Positions 10,003-23,100 of a stretch of 64,000 nt of DNA are shown in pieces. A program made the position numbers and the translations under genes. The notes under the pieces are model-generated. The model was not told where the DNA came from. It made no database searches and saw nothing but the letters and a program-made list of their open reading frames with translations. Every line of letters starts with the position of its first letter. Within the stretch, counting starts at the first letter, position 1. The stretch comes from Camillea tinctor (Eukaryota > Ascomycota > Sordariomycetes > Xylariales > Xylariaceae): NCBI GenBank assembly GCA_022578605.1, contig MU394075.1:248001-312000 (forward strand), given 5' to 3'.

Positions 10003-13000
10003 GTTTGGCTTTTAAAAGGATGCGAGAAGAAAAGGGGGGGTTGGAGTTTGTGTTTTGATGTCGTGGTTAAGATCTGGATCTTGGCGTCTGCGTGGATGGT
10101 TAAATACTACTAGGCAATACTGCTAAGTGGATATTCTAAGGAGCCAGGTGGAGGCCGCTCTTTTATCCTAAGGAGAGAGGCAATGGTGTCTTTTAGGTGG
10201 CCCTGGTGGTATGTAAGTATAGGATCACCTTCGTGTCGCAGGCGAGGTTTCTTTCGCCACCGTATTACGGGGAACTATCGAATTCCGTAGATCAACAATT
10301 TTCGTGAGAATACCAGATCATTAGAGTATACCTTAGAGCAACAAATTCGATAGAGGTGACTGTTAAGGTCAATGAGTATTTTTCTGTATGGAAGCGTGCT
10401 GGCTTACTTACAAATACTACCTATGTCATAGTGTAAGCCTGCTATTCCAAGACTTGTCAGCCATACACAGATACTTTAACCTCCAACTTCAACGCGCCTA
10501 TTGTAGTCAATTTCTTACAGAATATTATATGTAGCCACTGTATACCTTCAGAAAGTACATGTTCAAGTATGATATCGTGTTGTGTACCTGACGCTGTTGT
10601 CCCGAGGCAACTTTCATCAGGCTGACTAGCCAATTTCTAGCGAAACTACCAATTTCTGTCTGCTAGGCAACGATCCGTTAGAATTAAACGAATAGCTTCC
10701 ATTGTCAGCCATGTTCATATAATTCTTGGTCAGCCGTCTTTGACACTTGGCGTCAAGCAGAACCTACCTACCAGTACATATTAAGACTCTATAATAGGCC
10801 ACCATCCTCCTAGAGCATTCATCACTCTATTTTGGTCTCCAAAAAGTAAGAATTATATGAAAAGAATACAATATCAATAGCTAACACAGTTCTGTGCAGC
10901 TAAATTGAACAATGACCTATATCCACCCTTGAGGTGTGAGTGTAGTTTCGTCCATTCCTAGGAGAACCGACAGATCTCTAATGGGATTCTGAGTTGCAAC
11001 AAGAAAGTACGGATAGTATTTCCACATCAGGGGCTCTTTATACTGGCATTACTACCGACGTGTTAGAACGGATAGCAATTGATGCTATAAAAAAGCTGAA
11101 TTCATCGTTCCTACGATAGGCTCCTATAATAAGTGCTCGGGTCCCGTGATTTCGTCCAAATGCTTCCCCGACATTTTCCGCATTCTTTACTAGATTTTTA
11201 ATCCATTGGATTAGGTAGTGTTATTGTTATTCGCATGCGTGTTCTCCTGTTAGTATACATATGTATATACAAGTTACATGAGTTTAACATGGCCTCCTTT
11301 CAGTTAAAAGTCATTATTTGGTTGATGAATTTCAATAGAGTTCTATATAATTAAATCCAGAGACTTGATAGAATGCGATTGTGACCAATGAAATGCTTTG
11401 ATGGGCTCTACGGCTAAACGGTGTAACGTAAGATAACTATACGAAGTACGCGTTAAGACTATTCATACGTCGCAACCAGAATAGCTCATTGAACGAATTA
11501 GAACTTCTCGATTTATCGGTGTGCGCATAATATGCTTCTAGTTCAGCGTTTCAATTTCTATTCTCTTAATAATGTTAAGTAAATGCGATCAGCCTAATCA
11601 AGCTTGGGATGATTGATATTACTACAAGATGTTAACATCAATTATGTTATGCTTAGTATAACTTGCATTGGTGTATGTTAATTAAGAGCTCTGTTCTGTG
11701 TTTCTATCAATTGATGTGCTCTCATTATAGAGTGATGTCTAGATTGATCTGGTGTTAGTTGATCAATCAATTGCGACATTCTGTAAGACATTTACCCCAT
11801 CCTCTAGAAAATGGGGGGATACATATACTACATATTCACCATACAAAAGATCTGCAATAAGGTCATTGATTTTTTTTTTCTTGTCTTATAATTTGCCTGG
11901 CGCACGTTTTTACCGGATAACCTCGGTCTGTCAGCACCAACCATTGACCTGGGCATGAAGATCGGTCCCGCAATCGCAACCTCGTCTTTCATCAATCAGG
12001 CCGAAGGCCGAATGACGATATCCCTACACAATCTTGAGCGTTGACTAATGGTATTATTACACTTGGCAATCTGAACTTCTGCCGTGATCCTATAATCCTA
12101 TAGGGCAGATCGACAGTGCAGTGTTGAGAAGTCCGGGACTAATCAAATATTATCCTTTCTTTCTTCCCATTTATACCAATGAGCGCTGGCTTTCTGCTCT
12201 CATGTAGGTTCTGTTGTTTCTCGGGTTCTAGGTTACAACTTTCGCGGAAATTTCTTTCTGACGGGCTGCAAGCCAGCCTCAATAGGAGCCAAGATCCATG
12301 TAATTGCCATGCAAGATGATGTGCCTAGAAGCGACCGACGGCATGGGTGCATGAGAACCGGCCCTGGTCTTTGCTGTCCGGTTCCACGAGCCTGGTTTCG
12401 ATGCCAGGGAATCTATACTCGAACCTCCCGCCTCATGGATTGGAAACTGACCGTAAGTTCGATGAGACCAAAAATTGAGGATTCGAATTCGAACTGGGAC
12501 TTATCGTTTGACATTTTTGATTACTTTTCTACTTTCTACCTCGGTGAACCCTGGGTCCCATCAGTACCGGTCTCCATCGCGGAATCATGCCGGTCTCGGG
12601 AGCAATTTAAACTAGGCCGTTATTGGAGCCCCATGTCCATACCGAAAAGCTGAGAGTTGTTGCGTTATCTATGTTTAGCTACGATGAAACGTAAAAAGGC
12701 CGAATACGAAAGAAATATAAGAAAAAAAGGGCACAGCAACTGAAAGAAAATAATAATAACTATAACCGCAGGTGTATAGTTCGTGATACCTACGAGTTAT
12801 CATCTTAGGATAGAATAAATATTAGTAATTCACTTATGTCACTTACGTATATATCACAAAATGTGCATCAGAAAATATTCGCTGCTGGGCTTCCTTTTAG
12901 ATCAGGTTAGGCAGGGTGCTGATGCCGGGGTGTGACGACCCTCACGGCTAGCTGTTCTGCTAGCCGGCGCTGTTTTCACTTTCAAGCTTTTCGTTTCGCT

Positions 13001-13830
13001 AGTATAGGCTTTTCGGCTTCCGACATACAAACGACTAAGTTTGGGTTCAGCCAGCACGTCAACTTCAGTGCCGGGCTGCATACGAAACACATACAGCAAA
13101 GCAGTCAAACGTATGCAGCACTTGTTGCTTGGCTGCTGTTTGTTCTCCTGGTAATGGATATGGACCACCCTTCCTCACTCCCTTTCCTTCTCTTTACCCG
13201 CCTTATAGCGAGATATATACTATAGTATACCTATGTCCGAAGAGTGGGAAGAATCTGACGGTAAGCATCCATTGGTATCTCTACTCCACCGTAAACGTCG
13301 ATCCGGCCGCGATTCCAATCCTGGCGTAGTGATGATAACGTTAAACTAGCAGGGGGGTACCACTTCAGAGGATTCTTTTTTTTTTTCCCTTTTACTCTGC
13401 TCTTATAGGCAATTCTCATTCTCAACGGTTATCCTGTTGCTTGGCTCTACAGGGTTGCCGTATCGACGTTCCGCACCTTGATGGAGTTTCTCTCCTAATC
13501 CCCGACACGAAATCCGTTGGTAAGCGGCACAGGATATTGTTCAAGATATAGGGCTCCGCCCACATTCATACCTACACACATCCACAGAATCTGTTGTGAC
13601 CTAGAACACCCTTTTTTCATTACCTATCCTTACATAACGCGCGACTCGGGCTTCTTCACCCATACCTGTTTCTAGCTTGCCTAGCCCCTGAGTGACGCGA
13701 TTAGATCTTTCTTGAACCCGCTCTGTGCCTCCTAGTTTATCTAGGTAGTGGTGACCGGACACTAAACCGGAATAGCATCCCTAGGGGCACGCCAGTCTTT
13801 TATTTCTGAAGTATACGAGGGCTCGTCTCA
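10003..13830. other. Gene-poor, largely AT-rich region
   Basis: No intact gene recognised. About 10200-12100 is markedly AT-rich and looks like old, mutated sequence; it holds one decayed frame (separate entry). The stretch 12300-13830 has more even composition. A 114-residue frame at 12309-12653 has no recognisable motif and I do not call it. The last 200 bases are probably the promoter and leader of the transporter gene. Confidence 0.55.
10931..11218 (+). pseudogene. Decayed coding frame with RIP-like stops
   Basis: One plus-strand frame keeps protein-like composition for about 95 codons (for example Gly-Ala-Leu-Tyr-Thr-Gly-Ile-Thr-Thr-Asp, then an amphipathic helix-like stretch) but is broken by TGA 10937, TAG 10943, TAA 10979, TAG 11117, TGA 11147 and TAG 11216. 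Every one of these stops can arise from CAA, CAG or CGA by a single C-to-T change, as expected of repeat-induced point mutation. I cannot name the source family. It could also be chance in AT-rich DNA. Confidence 0.3.
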
Positions 13831-15758
13831 ATGGCTGAAACGCGGGACCCCGAGAAGGGTGGCTGGCTCGGCGGCAGCGACACAGCGGAGGAGGAGGTCG
13901 CCCCGGCCGTAGAAAACAGCGAGCGCGCATCGTCGCCCGCGCTAGAAAGGCGCGAGAGCCGGGCCAGCCGCTCGAGCAGCGCGTCCGACGACACGGACCC
14001 GCTGGAGCCGCTCGAGATCGCGCTCTCGCACGGCGCCGTGGCCGAGGCCTTCGACGAGGTGACCCACGTGCGCACGACGACTAGCATCCGGAGCTCGGCG
14101 TCGCGGCCCCCGGACTACGAGGTCGTCTTCGAGGACAACGACCCAGCCGACCCCAAGTGCTGGCCCCTCTGGTACCGCTCATGGGTTATCTTCGCTATTA
14201 GCTTCACCTCCTGGGTCGTCGTGTTCTACTCCACTAGCTACACTGCGTCTATTCCCGGCCTCATGGAGGAGTTTGATGTCACGAGTAGGCCGGTCGCCAC
14301 ACTGGGGCTGACGACATATCTCATGGGGCTGGCTGTGGGCAGTCTCTCTGTAGCACCGGCAAGTGAGTTGTTCGGCCGTAGGCCCGTGTATATCGTGTGC
14401 ATGGTGTGCTTCACTCTTCTTATTATCCCGTGCTGTGTTGCGACGTCGCTTCAGTCCATCATCGTGGTACGATTCTTCGGGTATGTTTCTTCAGCATTTC
14501 CATGACAAGTTAGAACTGTGACTGACCATATTGTTCTAGGGCTTTATTTGGCTCTGTGATGGTGTCGAACAGTGCCGGTACTGTTGTCGACATATCAACC
14601 GAGGAGTATCGCGGCCTGGTCATGTCTTTGTGGTCTATCGCGCCACTTAACGGGCCTGTGACTGGTCCCCTCATTGGTGGGTTCGTCTATCAGTATCTCG
14701 GATGGCGATGGGATAACTGGCTCGTTCTGATATTGAGTGGCGTCGGCGTGGTTTGCATGTGTTTAACTAAGGAGACATATGCTCCAAATCTTCTCCAAGC
14801 TAAAGCTGCTCGCATGCGTAAAGAAACCAACGATGAGCGGTGGTGGTGTCGGTACGATCAGAGGGTATCCAAGAAGACCCTCGTTAAAATAAGTTTGTTA
14901 CGTCCATTCGTGCTGGCATTTACTGAACCTATCTTATGGTTCCTCAATCTTTGGTGAGTAACTTCGCCCCTTAATGAAACTTTTACTCTGTATAAAGAAT
15001 CCTCTCTCATAGTGCTTTTTAGGATCTCGATTGTATATGGTATCTTATACCTATGTTTTGTTGCCTACCCTATTGTCTTTCAACAACACAGAGGATGGGG
15101 TCCTGGTCTCTCAGGGCTGGCCTTTGTTGGCATAGGTATAGGCACCATGATTGTTATATGTAGCGAGCCATTTTTACGGCGGATCATAAATTCTCATCCA
15201 AAGGATCCAGAAACAGGCCGAGCTCCCCCCGAGGCAACAGTCCGAGTTATGATCATTGGAGCTGTGCTCACGGCGGTGGGCCAACTAGGCTTCAGCTGGA
15301 CCTGTCTACCTGCGTCCATTCACTGGGCTGCTCCCATCGCATTCGGCATTCCGTTCGGTGCTGGTAACTCGATTACTTTTATTTATGGCTCTAACTACCT
15401 GGCTAGTGCGTATGGAATCTACGCGGCGTCTGCTCTAGCGGGAAATGCAGTCATGCGGAGCATATTTGGCGCTACTTTACCTCTTGCTGGGCCCTCTATG
15501 TACGCTACTCTCACTCCCCAGTGGGCGGGGACTCTCCTGGGGTTACTAGAGGTAGCTCTAATTCCCATCCCTATTATCTTTTACCGGTACGGTAAACAGA
15601 TACGCGCAAAGAGTCCTGTTATTAGACAAATGCGCGAGGATCAGGAGAAGAATGAAAGGCGAGCAGCGAGAGCACGAAAGCGGAAGGCTGCTGCACCACA
15701 AGGAAACGAAAATAATGTTAACCCCAATTCAGAGAAAAAGATAGAAGGTGAAGTATAA
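13831..15758 (+). CDS. MFS drug/polyamine:H+ antiporter, DHA1 family
   Basis: Three exons: 13831-14480, 14540-14953 and 15023-15758. Introns are 59 and 69 bp (GTATGT...TAG and GTGAGT...TAG). The joins restore one frame of 599 residues. Residues 1-105 are an acidic Ser-rich cytosolic tail. An Asn-Asp-Pro-x-x-Pro motif then precedes the first membrane helix, as in fungal DHA1 (FLU1/TPO-type) exporters. About twelve hydrophobic segments follow. The motif A loop after TM2 reads S-E-L-F-G-R-R-P (178-185), and the Gly/Pro-rich TM5 motif (GPVTGPLIGGF) is present, followed by a tryptophan-rich WRWDNW. A cytosolic loop splits the two halves, and the C-terminus is basic and Lys/Arg-rich. Such proteins sit in the plasma membrane and export drugs, polyamines or metabolites using the proton gradient; the substrate cannot be read from sequence. 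No biosynthetic genes are adjacent. Confidence 0.93.
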
Positions 15759-17150
15759 AGGGCTGACTTCACTGGGGATGATGGATCTAGATTTTCCTTA
15801 GCATAGACGACCGATATTGTTATGTTATAAAAGTATTGATACAGGAACTGAGCGTTAGACCACGAGAATATCCTGATTGTAGAAACACATCTTAGGCGCT
15901 ATATCTATTGTTATATGGAATATACTATGGAACGGTTGAGATTAATACACTGTAAATGTCAATCGAAATTTATTTCTAGTAGGTCAGTACATATATATGT
16001 TACGATATATTATACACTATAAACTTCATTGTATAGAAGTTTACCTCAGATTATTATAGGAACATCTTGAGGAATCAGGAATCGCATTAGCCCTCAAGTG
16101 TATACTTACATAAAATCGTGGTAAAATTCAGAGATTTGTTTTTCTTTTCTTTCATTTCAACTTGATAGTCACTACATTTCAATATTAGTATATTCCCTTG
16201 TTTGTTTTATTAGAAGGTCACCTTTGAACTAGAAAGCAGGATGATTTGTCTCCTTCATTCCAAACACAATATCAAGCAAAATATATTTAATAATATGCTT
16301 ATTGAAACTAGATACCCCTATCTTACTGTATGTGAACTTTATTAGGCGCACTTCTGTTGGTATTTTCTGCAGTTCCTCGTTGTGATATTAAGTCACCATT
16401 GGTCTATTCGATAGTCGCTGGAAGATATTTATGGAATATCAAAGTTGCAACATAGAAGTAGTGAATATTCTTAGTTTCGACTGAAGAATGCTTCTAGTTA
16501 TGATGGTTCCATTAGTTCTAATAACTTCATCTTTTACTATAAGTCATCCATTCACTTTTTGTAGAAATACGCACAATCAGCAGCGTCAATAGAGCTTTAT
16601 CAAATCACCTTGTCTAATATGTGTCAGTATCTTAATTTACTATATAACATCTTAAAATATAAGACTGTCGATCTATACATATCACCCTTCTTAATTCAAG
16701 TTTACCAACTGATCTTATACTTTAGTACATAGATCAAGCTATCACATGGCATGATCACCAGTCATTCTAATTCCCATAAATAAATCTATTTAATAAAGTG
16801 ATATGGTCGCTAGAACATAATAAAGTTAACTCGTTTTTAAATATAACGTAGGATAAATATGCTTATTGGAATCAAATGATATTAGACAAAGAAATCTATT
16901 CTTCACCCAAGCAGCAACTTATTACAACAATAAAATTGCACTACCGTAACTCAGATTGCATTTTAAAAACTTTCCGAGGTCCATATTGCTGCTAGTCGAT
17001 GACTTCCAAAGCCATAATACCCTCCAATTTCCATCATTGGTATCACTTTTTCTAGATTATACACTAGTTGGCTTCTCATCTGCGCCAAACTGCTTCTGTT
17101 CCTATTAAATTCTTAAATACTCTGTTAATATCTAGTGATCGTTAGTCCCT
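15759..17150. other. AT-rich non-coding stretch
   Basis: No open frame above background. The sequence is rich in TA-containing words with few CpG, resembling a RIP-mutated relic, but I find no identifiable element ends or domains. Confidence 0.55.
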
Positions 17151-20100
17151 CCTCACATGTGCCATCGATTCATGCATGATAGTCTAAGACCTAGAGTTCG
17201 TTCTAGCCAGCAGCTCCATCTTCTCGATGACCACACCCTAGGCTTATGTTGGTAACCTGGCCTTGGAAACAACGTTGAGTGCTACCACGGTGAGCACTTT
17301 CGAGTGAGAGGTTCGCAGACGCTGAGAATGCCTGCTGCCGCCGACGCTGCACTTCTACCTGCAAGTTGACCCATAGACGATTTATGCTACACCATGCGCG
17401 CGGTATAGAGTCGGCATTTGGTGGCTATCAAAGGATCTTAAACGTTTTTGTATAGCCATTCCGGTCCTCCCGTCCATACCGCCGCTGCCGGAGGGAGGCC
17501 ATGATGGTGTAGAGTATTGTAACGTAGCTAAAAACAAGTAGCCAGCTGACCTTCACACTTGAGACACTGTTAGCGAGGGCATATCGTTATCTGTAAAGTA
17601 GAAGCAGTATGCCGGATAGTCTAGTGATAGTTCCCTGCTGGAAGGTCTTGATAGTGTATGATTCCTTCGGCCTGGCCACCTCCATTTGTTGGTTCCGGTG
17701 AGGTTCTAACACACCTAATGTGCCCTATAGACTCGGTGGACACAAATCAAAACGCCACCCAATTCACCGGTCCTTTCACCTCCACATGACTATTGTGAGT
17801 TTACAGTCCTGGCATCGCACCAGTAGAGGGGGGGGGGGCGACTAGTAACGACTAGACCAACACCTACCGGCAACTGAAGAGTTGTACTACCTATCATACG
17901 GCTTCTTGATGCTGCCTCTCTGCGGACCGGTGCACGCATGTAGCTATTTTTGGGATGCATATGCACGTAGCCGTACCGTCGTGCCCTCGATAGGCTAATA
18001 TGGCAGTCGTACGAGAGGCGCTTGGCCATATCACGGGGTTGAGCCTCCAGTCAGTTCCAACCAGAAAGGTATTACCCCATATGTACGCATATTAGTCGGA
18101 CCCCCTCCTGACTTGCCCACAAGCAACAATATTGATATCAATAAAAAGGATGGAGAAAGCTGAACGTTTGTTCGCTACGGAAGCAATATAATCGTATGCC
18201 CCGAAATGAACAGTCACGCTGGCGGTTATTAGACAAATCGTAGGTCCACGCGGCACGCAAGGAATGCTGTTATTTGCGAAGCAAGCAGCAGCAAAGCACT
18301 GCCTCACTGCAAATTTCCTGGGAAGGGGTTTTTTATTCATACTACAATGTCACTTCCGATGTTATAATTACTACCGATGACATTTAAGCCTATACAGTTC
18401 GTACGCACGCCCCTTTTCTGCCCTATCGAAGAACCCCACCGTTATACGTCGTCGTCGTTGAAAAACGCGGACGACTTAGACTTTTTCCCTTTCTTTTTTT
18501 ATTTTTGGCTCGGGTGAACCGGGGTCATGGTTATCTTGGCACTCGTCCAGGTGCGGCGGCAGGGCCAGCGCAGCGTAACCGAAATTGCTAGAATGTATTA
18601 TTGGATCCCGTGCCTTTTTGGTATGGTGGTACCGTGGTCGAATAAGGCGATGATTCCGGTGGTAGTCTATCACATTTGATATGCAGGTTTTTTTGTTCTT
18701 GACAAAAAACTCCATCAAGCTAAGTTCGTGACCAGCGTCATTCAGATGCCAACTTTTACAAGCCGGCTCAAGAGACAATGCTTTCTTAATTTTACATACG
18801 GTCCCGAGACATACTCTCGTCCTCAATTGGAAATGTGCTGGATGACTATTGGCAAGTAGGAGTGGATAGGACGCTGCTTGTTCCTTCGTGATCGCGTGAG
18901 CCTATAGTCGCGTTTGTTATAGTAACTGAGCTCCAAAAAAGCCTCATGACGTGTGGAGTACTTTTTAGTATCAAGGTCTTGCAGAAAGTTGGCAGTTCTT
19001 GCTTATGGATGTTACCATAAAGCATCGTCCCCGCAAAAACAAAAGGCAAGTCGTCCTGTCTCTTACTAGATTCTTTTCGGACCATTAGCTATGTTGTACG
19101 ACTCATACGACTCCTATCTCTTGCCGCCCTAGTCCTATGCGGTTACTATCTGACTCCTTTTCGTATGATGACAATTAGTATTCTGCAAAAGTCTGACATG
19201 AGAATTATACTGACATAGTTTATTCTCTTTCTATGAGTGAATACCGTTTTTATTCCTGACTCCTGAGCACCCTTGTGTATCACATCCACACCACTGCAAG
19301 CCTCCCGTCAGCAGGGGCCATGATAACAGGAGACCACCAGGCTCCTGACACGCACTACGCCTTGACTTTGCTGGGGAAATGGGCTGTCAAAGTCTAAAGC
19401 TTCGAAGGTTTTTATTTAAGTTAAATTCCAGGAGTCGGTTGGCTGTAAACAGACAGGGAACATGGATATGTCAAAATAATAAGGGGTATTATACTTGTCT
19501 TCGTTTAACTCGAGAAGAGGTTTAGTTGTTACACGATCTAGAATATGTCTAAGCTCGACATTGAAAGACAACAAAGTAGTGAAAAGTCATTCTAATTTTA
19601 CAAAGTCACAAAGTTTAGCAGTGTAATCTCTTTTGATGGCATATAAAAGTATAATCTTTCATTAATTAGCAGATTCTCCTATATTCGTATACTCTTTGGT
19701 TTAGAGTATAAATTGCAGAAAATCGTCTATAGGTAATTTTCCGAGTTCCCCATACCTCCTGACCAAGGGGTTTGCAAATCTGAAACATATAGGCAACTCG
19801 GCAAATTTCAACGACTTACATTCGGCATATAGTAAACATTATAGACAACGTCTTGGAAACACGCATGTACACATGTATATTCGAACTTCATGCCTTGGAT
19901 TTTGGTGTTTCTTTGATGCTATTCTCGTTCTCGTCAGTGCTAAGGCCAGAATCTGGGTAACGGCAGCGTTCCCCCTCAACTAGAATTAGCCGGCAAACAA
20001 CTCCCGCGCCTGCGGGCTTTTCTTGCCTAGCTCCGGCACAACGACACTGTCCACAGCGGCAGTTTGGGGCCAGATTAGGAAGTAATGTCCTCGCTGACCA

Positions 20101-23100
20101 AGAAAAGTTCGACAGCGGCAACGACTACGGAACCGGTAATAGCAAGAGAGAAAGAGAGGGGAATATGTGAGTTATGATATTGAAATTCTCTAGCGAGCTG
20201 CCAACCTCGATGTCGCGAGAAGCTAGGCAGGTATGTCGGTAGGAAGGCGCTCCAACTCTACAACCTCTCGGGCGAACATCATCCTATTTTTTCCTTTATG
20301 GAAAAATCTCTATCTCTAGATACTCACACCCTTCAAGCAGTAGTAGTCACGTAAGATTTCGGAGTTGGACGGACGCGCCGAGCTGCGAGAGGTCATCATG
20401 AGACCTGCTCTATTGGTGTATTAGTGATAGATCCTCTAGAGTCTTACCCCCCTTTTGCCCCTCTCGTCTCGTCTCCTCCTCCGCCTATTCCCCCCTTAGG
20501 GAGGCAGGTTACTCCAACCCCTATTCCTGCGTAGTAACGCTCATGATCCTCTTCTATCACAAGGCTTCTTCCGGCACGGTGCCTCCCGAGGCCAGGGCTA
20601 GCTAGTAAGCCTTCCAAGTTTAACCCAGTTCCCTCGAGCCCCCCTTCCCCCATCCGTTAGCCTCAAAAATCTCCTAGCGCTAGGGTCATTCTTCCATCAG
20701 TGCACCGACGCGCGTTGTACTCTCGGGCCACGACCCCCGAGGCGTTCGTCAACTACCTACCAAGCAATCTCCAGGTACGAGCTCTTTCGGGATGGATCGA
20801 GCGAAAGGCAATCCTCTAGCTGCCGCCGGTAGGTTCATTGGCGGCTCCTACGATTATAGAGAAGCCGGCATATGATATTGGCGAGGGGGGTTACAGTATA
20901 CGAAGAAGTTATCGCCGCCATCAGCGTGCGTGACAAGATAGCTTCGGCCTACATATGCATATCTAGGATTTCGCGCCTTTCAGGGGTGGTCAAGAGCAAG
21001 GGGATCACAAAAAGAGGGCAGGCACGCCGGTACAAGAGATGCATGTACCTAAACTTCAATGACAAGTTCCTGAACTTTTGTCTTATGTCCCCATCTTAGC
21101 GCCTTGGATCTTCCCCGGGGTGTGGGGGCAAACAGATAAAAAAAACCAAAAATTTCCCGTGCCCGGATATAGATACTGTTGAGGTAGGCGAGCTGTCCGG
21201 CGGAACTTAGCGAGATCACCTCACACAGACGTCAGCGAGGCGACATGGTTGGCGATAAAGTCAAGATCTTGGCCCAATGGTATGCCATGTGGTGTGGCAT
21301 ACGAGGTCCACGTCCGCTGCCAGGAATAGCATCGGTGCAGATCTCCCAGAGGGAAGGGGGTGAGTGTATGTATATGCATGTATTTGAGAAAAGCGATCAA
21401 TAATAACCAAGATATTAAGTTTATTTAATTAATTTGCCTGCAAGGTCTTCTTAGAGCCTGCAGGACCCTTTGTCGGGACGACAAGGAAAAGCTTGGGAGC
21501 GATTTCCTTCCAATGCTTCCAGAAAATCGATAGACCGATATGGGGGGTGGAAGGGGGGGAACTTGTCAAGGGGGACTTCTGCAAGGGGGTGTGTGCTGGG
21601 TGTGGTCATGTCATCCGCGGCAAAAGAAAAAGGTACAGGTTCATGTACCATGATGCGGCTCAAGTCGTGAAGGGAAATGATCTTCAGAATTTATAGTCGT
21701 CGGATTATAGATTTTCTTCCTGGGGGTATGATCGTGGCAGTGCACCGGCCGCCCTACGGGGGGTGGAAAGGGTGGAAATGATGCAAGAAATCTGGGAAAC
21801 TGGGCACGCCCGCCGCAGGAACGCCTGACCCGTTGCAATGGGCACGGCGCCCATGACGGGATAAGGGTCCAGCGGGACCGCGAACACGAGGTCTCTTGCA
21901 GGGACGATCTACCTCTCCGAACTAGCGGGTTCGTTTATGTGCTCGCTAATAGACGATAGACGCTTTCTTCGTCGCCAAGGCGGCAGACGTGAGCGTGAGC
22001 GACACCGAATGACGACGGCACGCCGTTGGATGTCCGCGGCAACACCATCTCGACCCCCCTTGATACGGGTCCGAGAGAGTGTGATGGAGCCTCCGGGAGG
22101 CGTAGAAGGGGAAAAGGGGGTAAGGGGTAAGGAGAGAGACAAGCACTTACCAAGTCATCGGGACGCATGCGACATGGGGAGAAACCAGGAAATGCTCAAA
22201 ACATGTTCCGTGAATGAGATGCAAGTGAATGAGGCCACGGATTTCGCATTCATCGGATTCGGGCTGCCGTGATTTCGGATTCATGACTTATTTCCTCTCA
22301 CACCAATATTTCGGCTGGACCCTCCATCGATATTCTGAAAGAGACGCACACACCACCCAAAAAAAAGACCTCTCCAATCTCCCATAGTTCTCTTCTCCCC
22401 CAGGTCACGGCCGTGAATGAGCGCCGTGCGCGCTGCAGAATAGCGTAAGTGATCCTAAAAATAAGAATAGGCTGTAGATGAATGGTACTGTCCATCTCCA
22501 CGTATAATGCGATAGGTTATAGAATCGTCGGAAGCATCCGTGGTTATCTCCAGCAATCCAGCAATGATCGGCAGAGATATTGAAAGAAGCGAAGGGGAAA
22601 AGGGGGTGGTTAAAATGTAAAAACGAGGTGAGAGGCGACGATGATTTAATGATCTTCGAGCTTCGCACCCTTCTCGGTATAGAGGCCGCAAGCTTTGGGG
22701 GTCGAGGGACCGCTGAGAGCACAGCCACGCCGCCGGAGGTTTAAGCGCTCTAAAAGCAGGGCAGCTCAACTTATAGAGTAGGACCTTGTCAAGGTCGTCA
22801 GTTGGACTAGTAGCCCAGTAGCCAGGCAAAGGTCAGGCACAACAATGCGCTATTGATATCGGTTGCAACACTAGAAGGGACCCTCCCCAGACTCCACTGG
22901 AGGCTCTCCTTGTCTCCCCTTGCTGACCTGACCCTGCTTGCTTCCCCCCTGGCTAGCCCTGCTGCTGGCCTTTCAGGGCACCTTGCGCTTGGGGGAACGA
23001 TTTAAGTACAGCGCAGCGTTGCAGAGATCTCCCACAGGGGTGACCGAAGCTACAGTGCTACACTAAACACACACAACACTACACTACCCTACCCAGAGAG

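Noticed and set aside
9487..10113. 208-residue plus-strand frame
   Set aside because: Arg/Gln-rich shadow antisense to the GC-rich secreted-protein gene, which has a clear signal peptide.
18092..19085. Three consecutive minus-strand frames (60-116 residues)
   Set aside because: Different frames without matching splice signals, and no transposase or other family motif; I could not assemble a gene.
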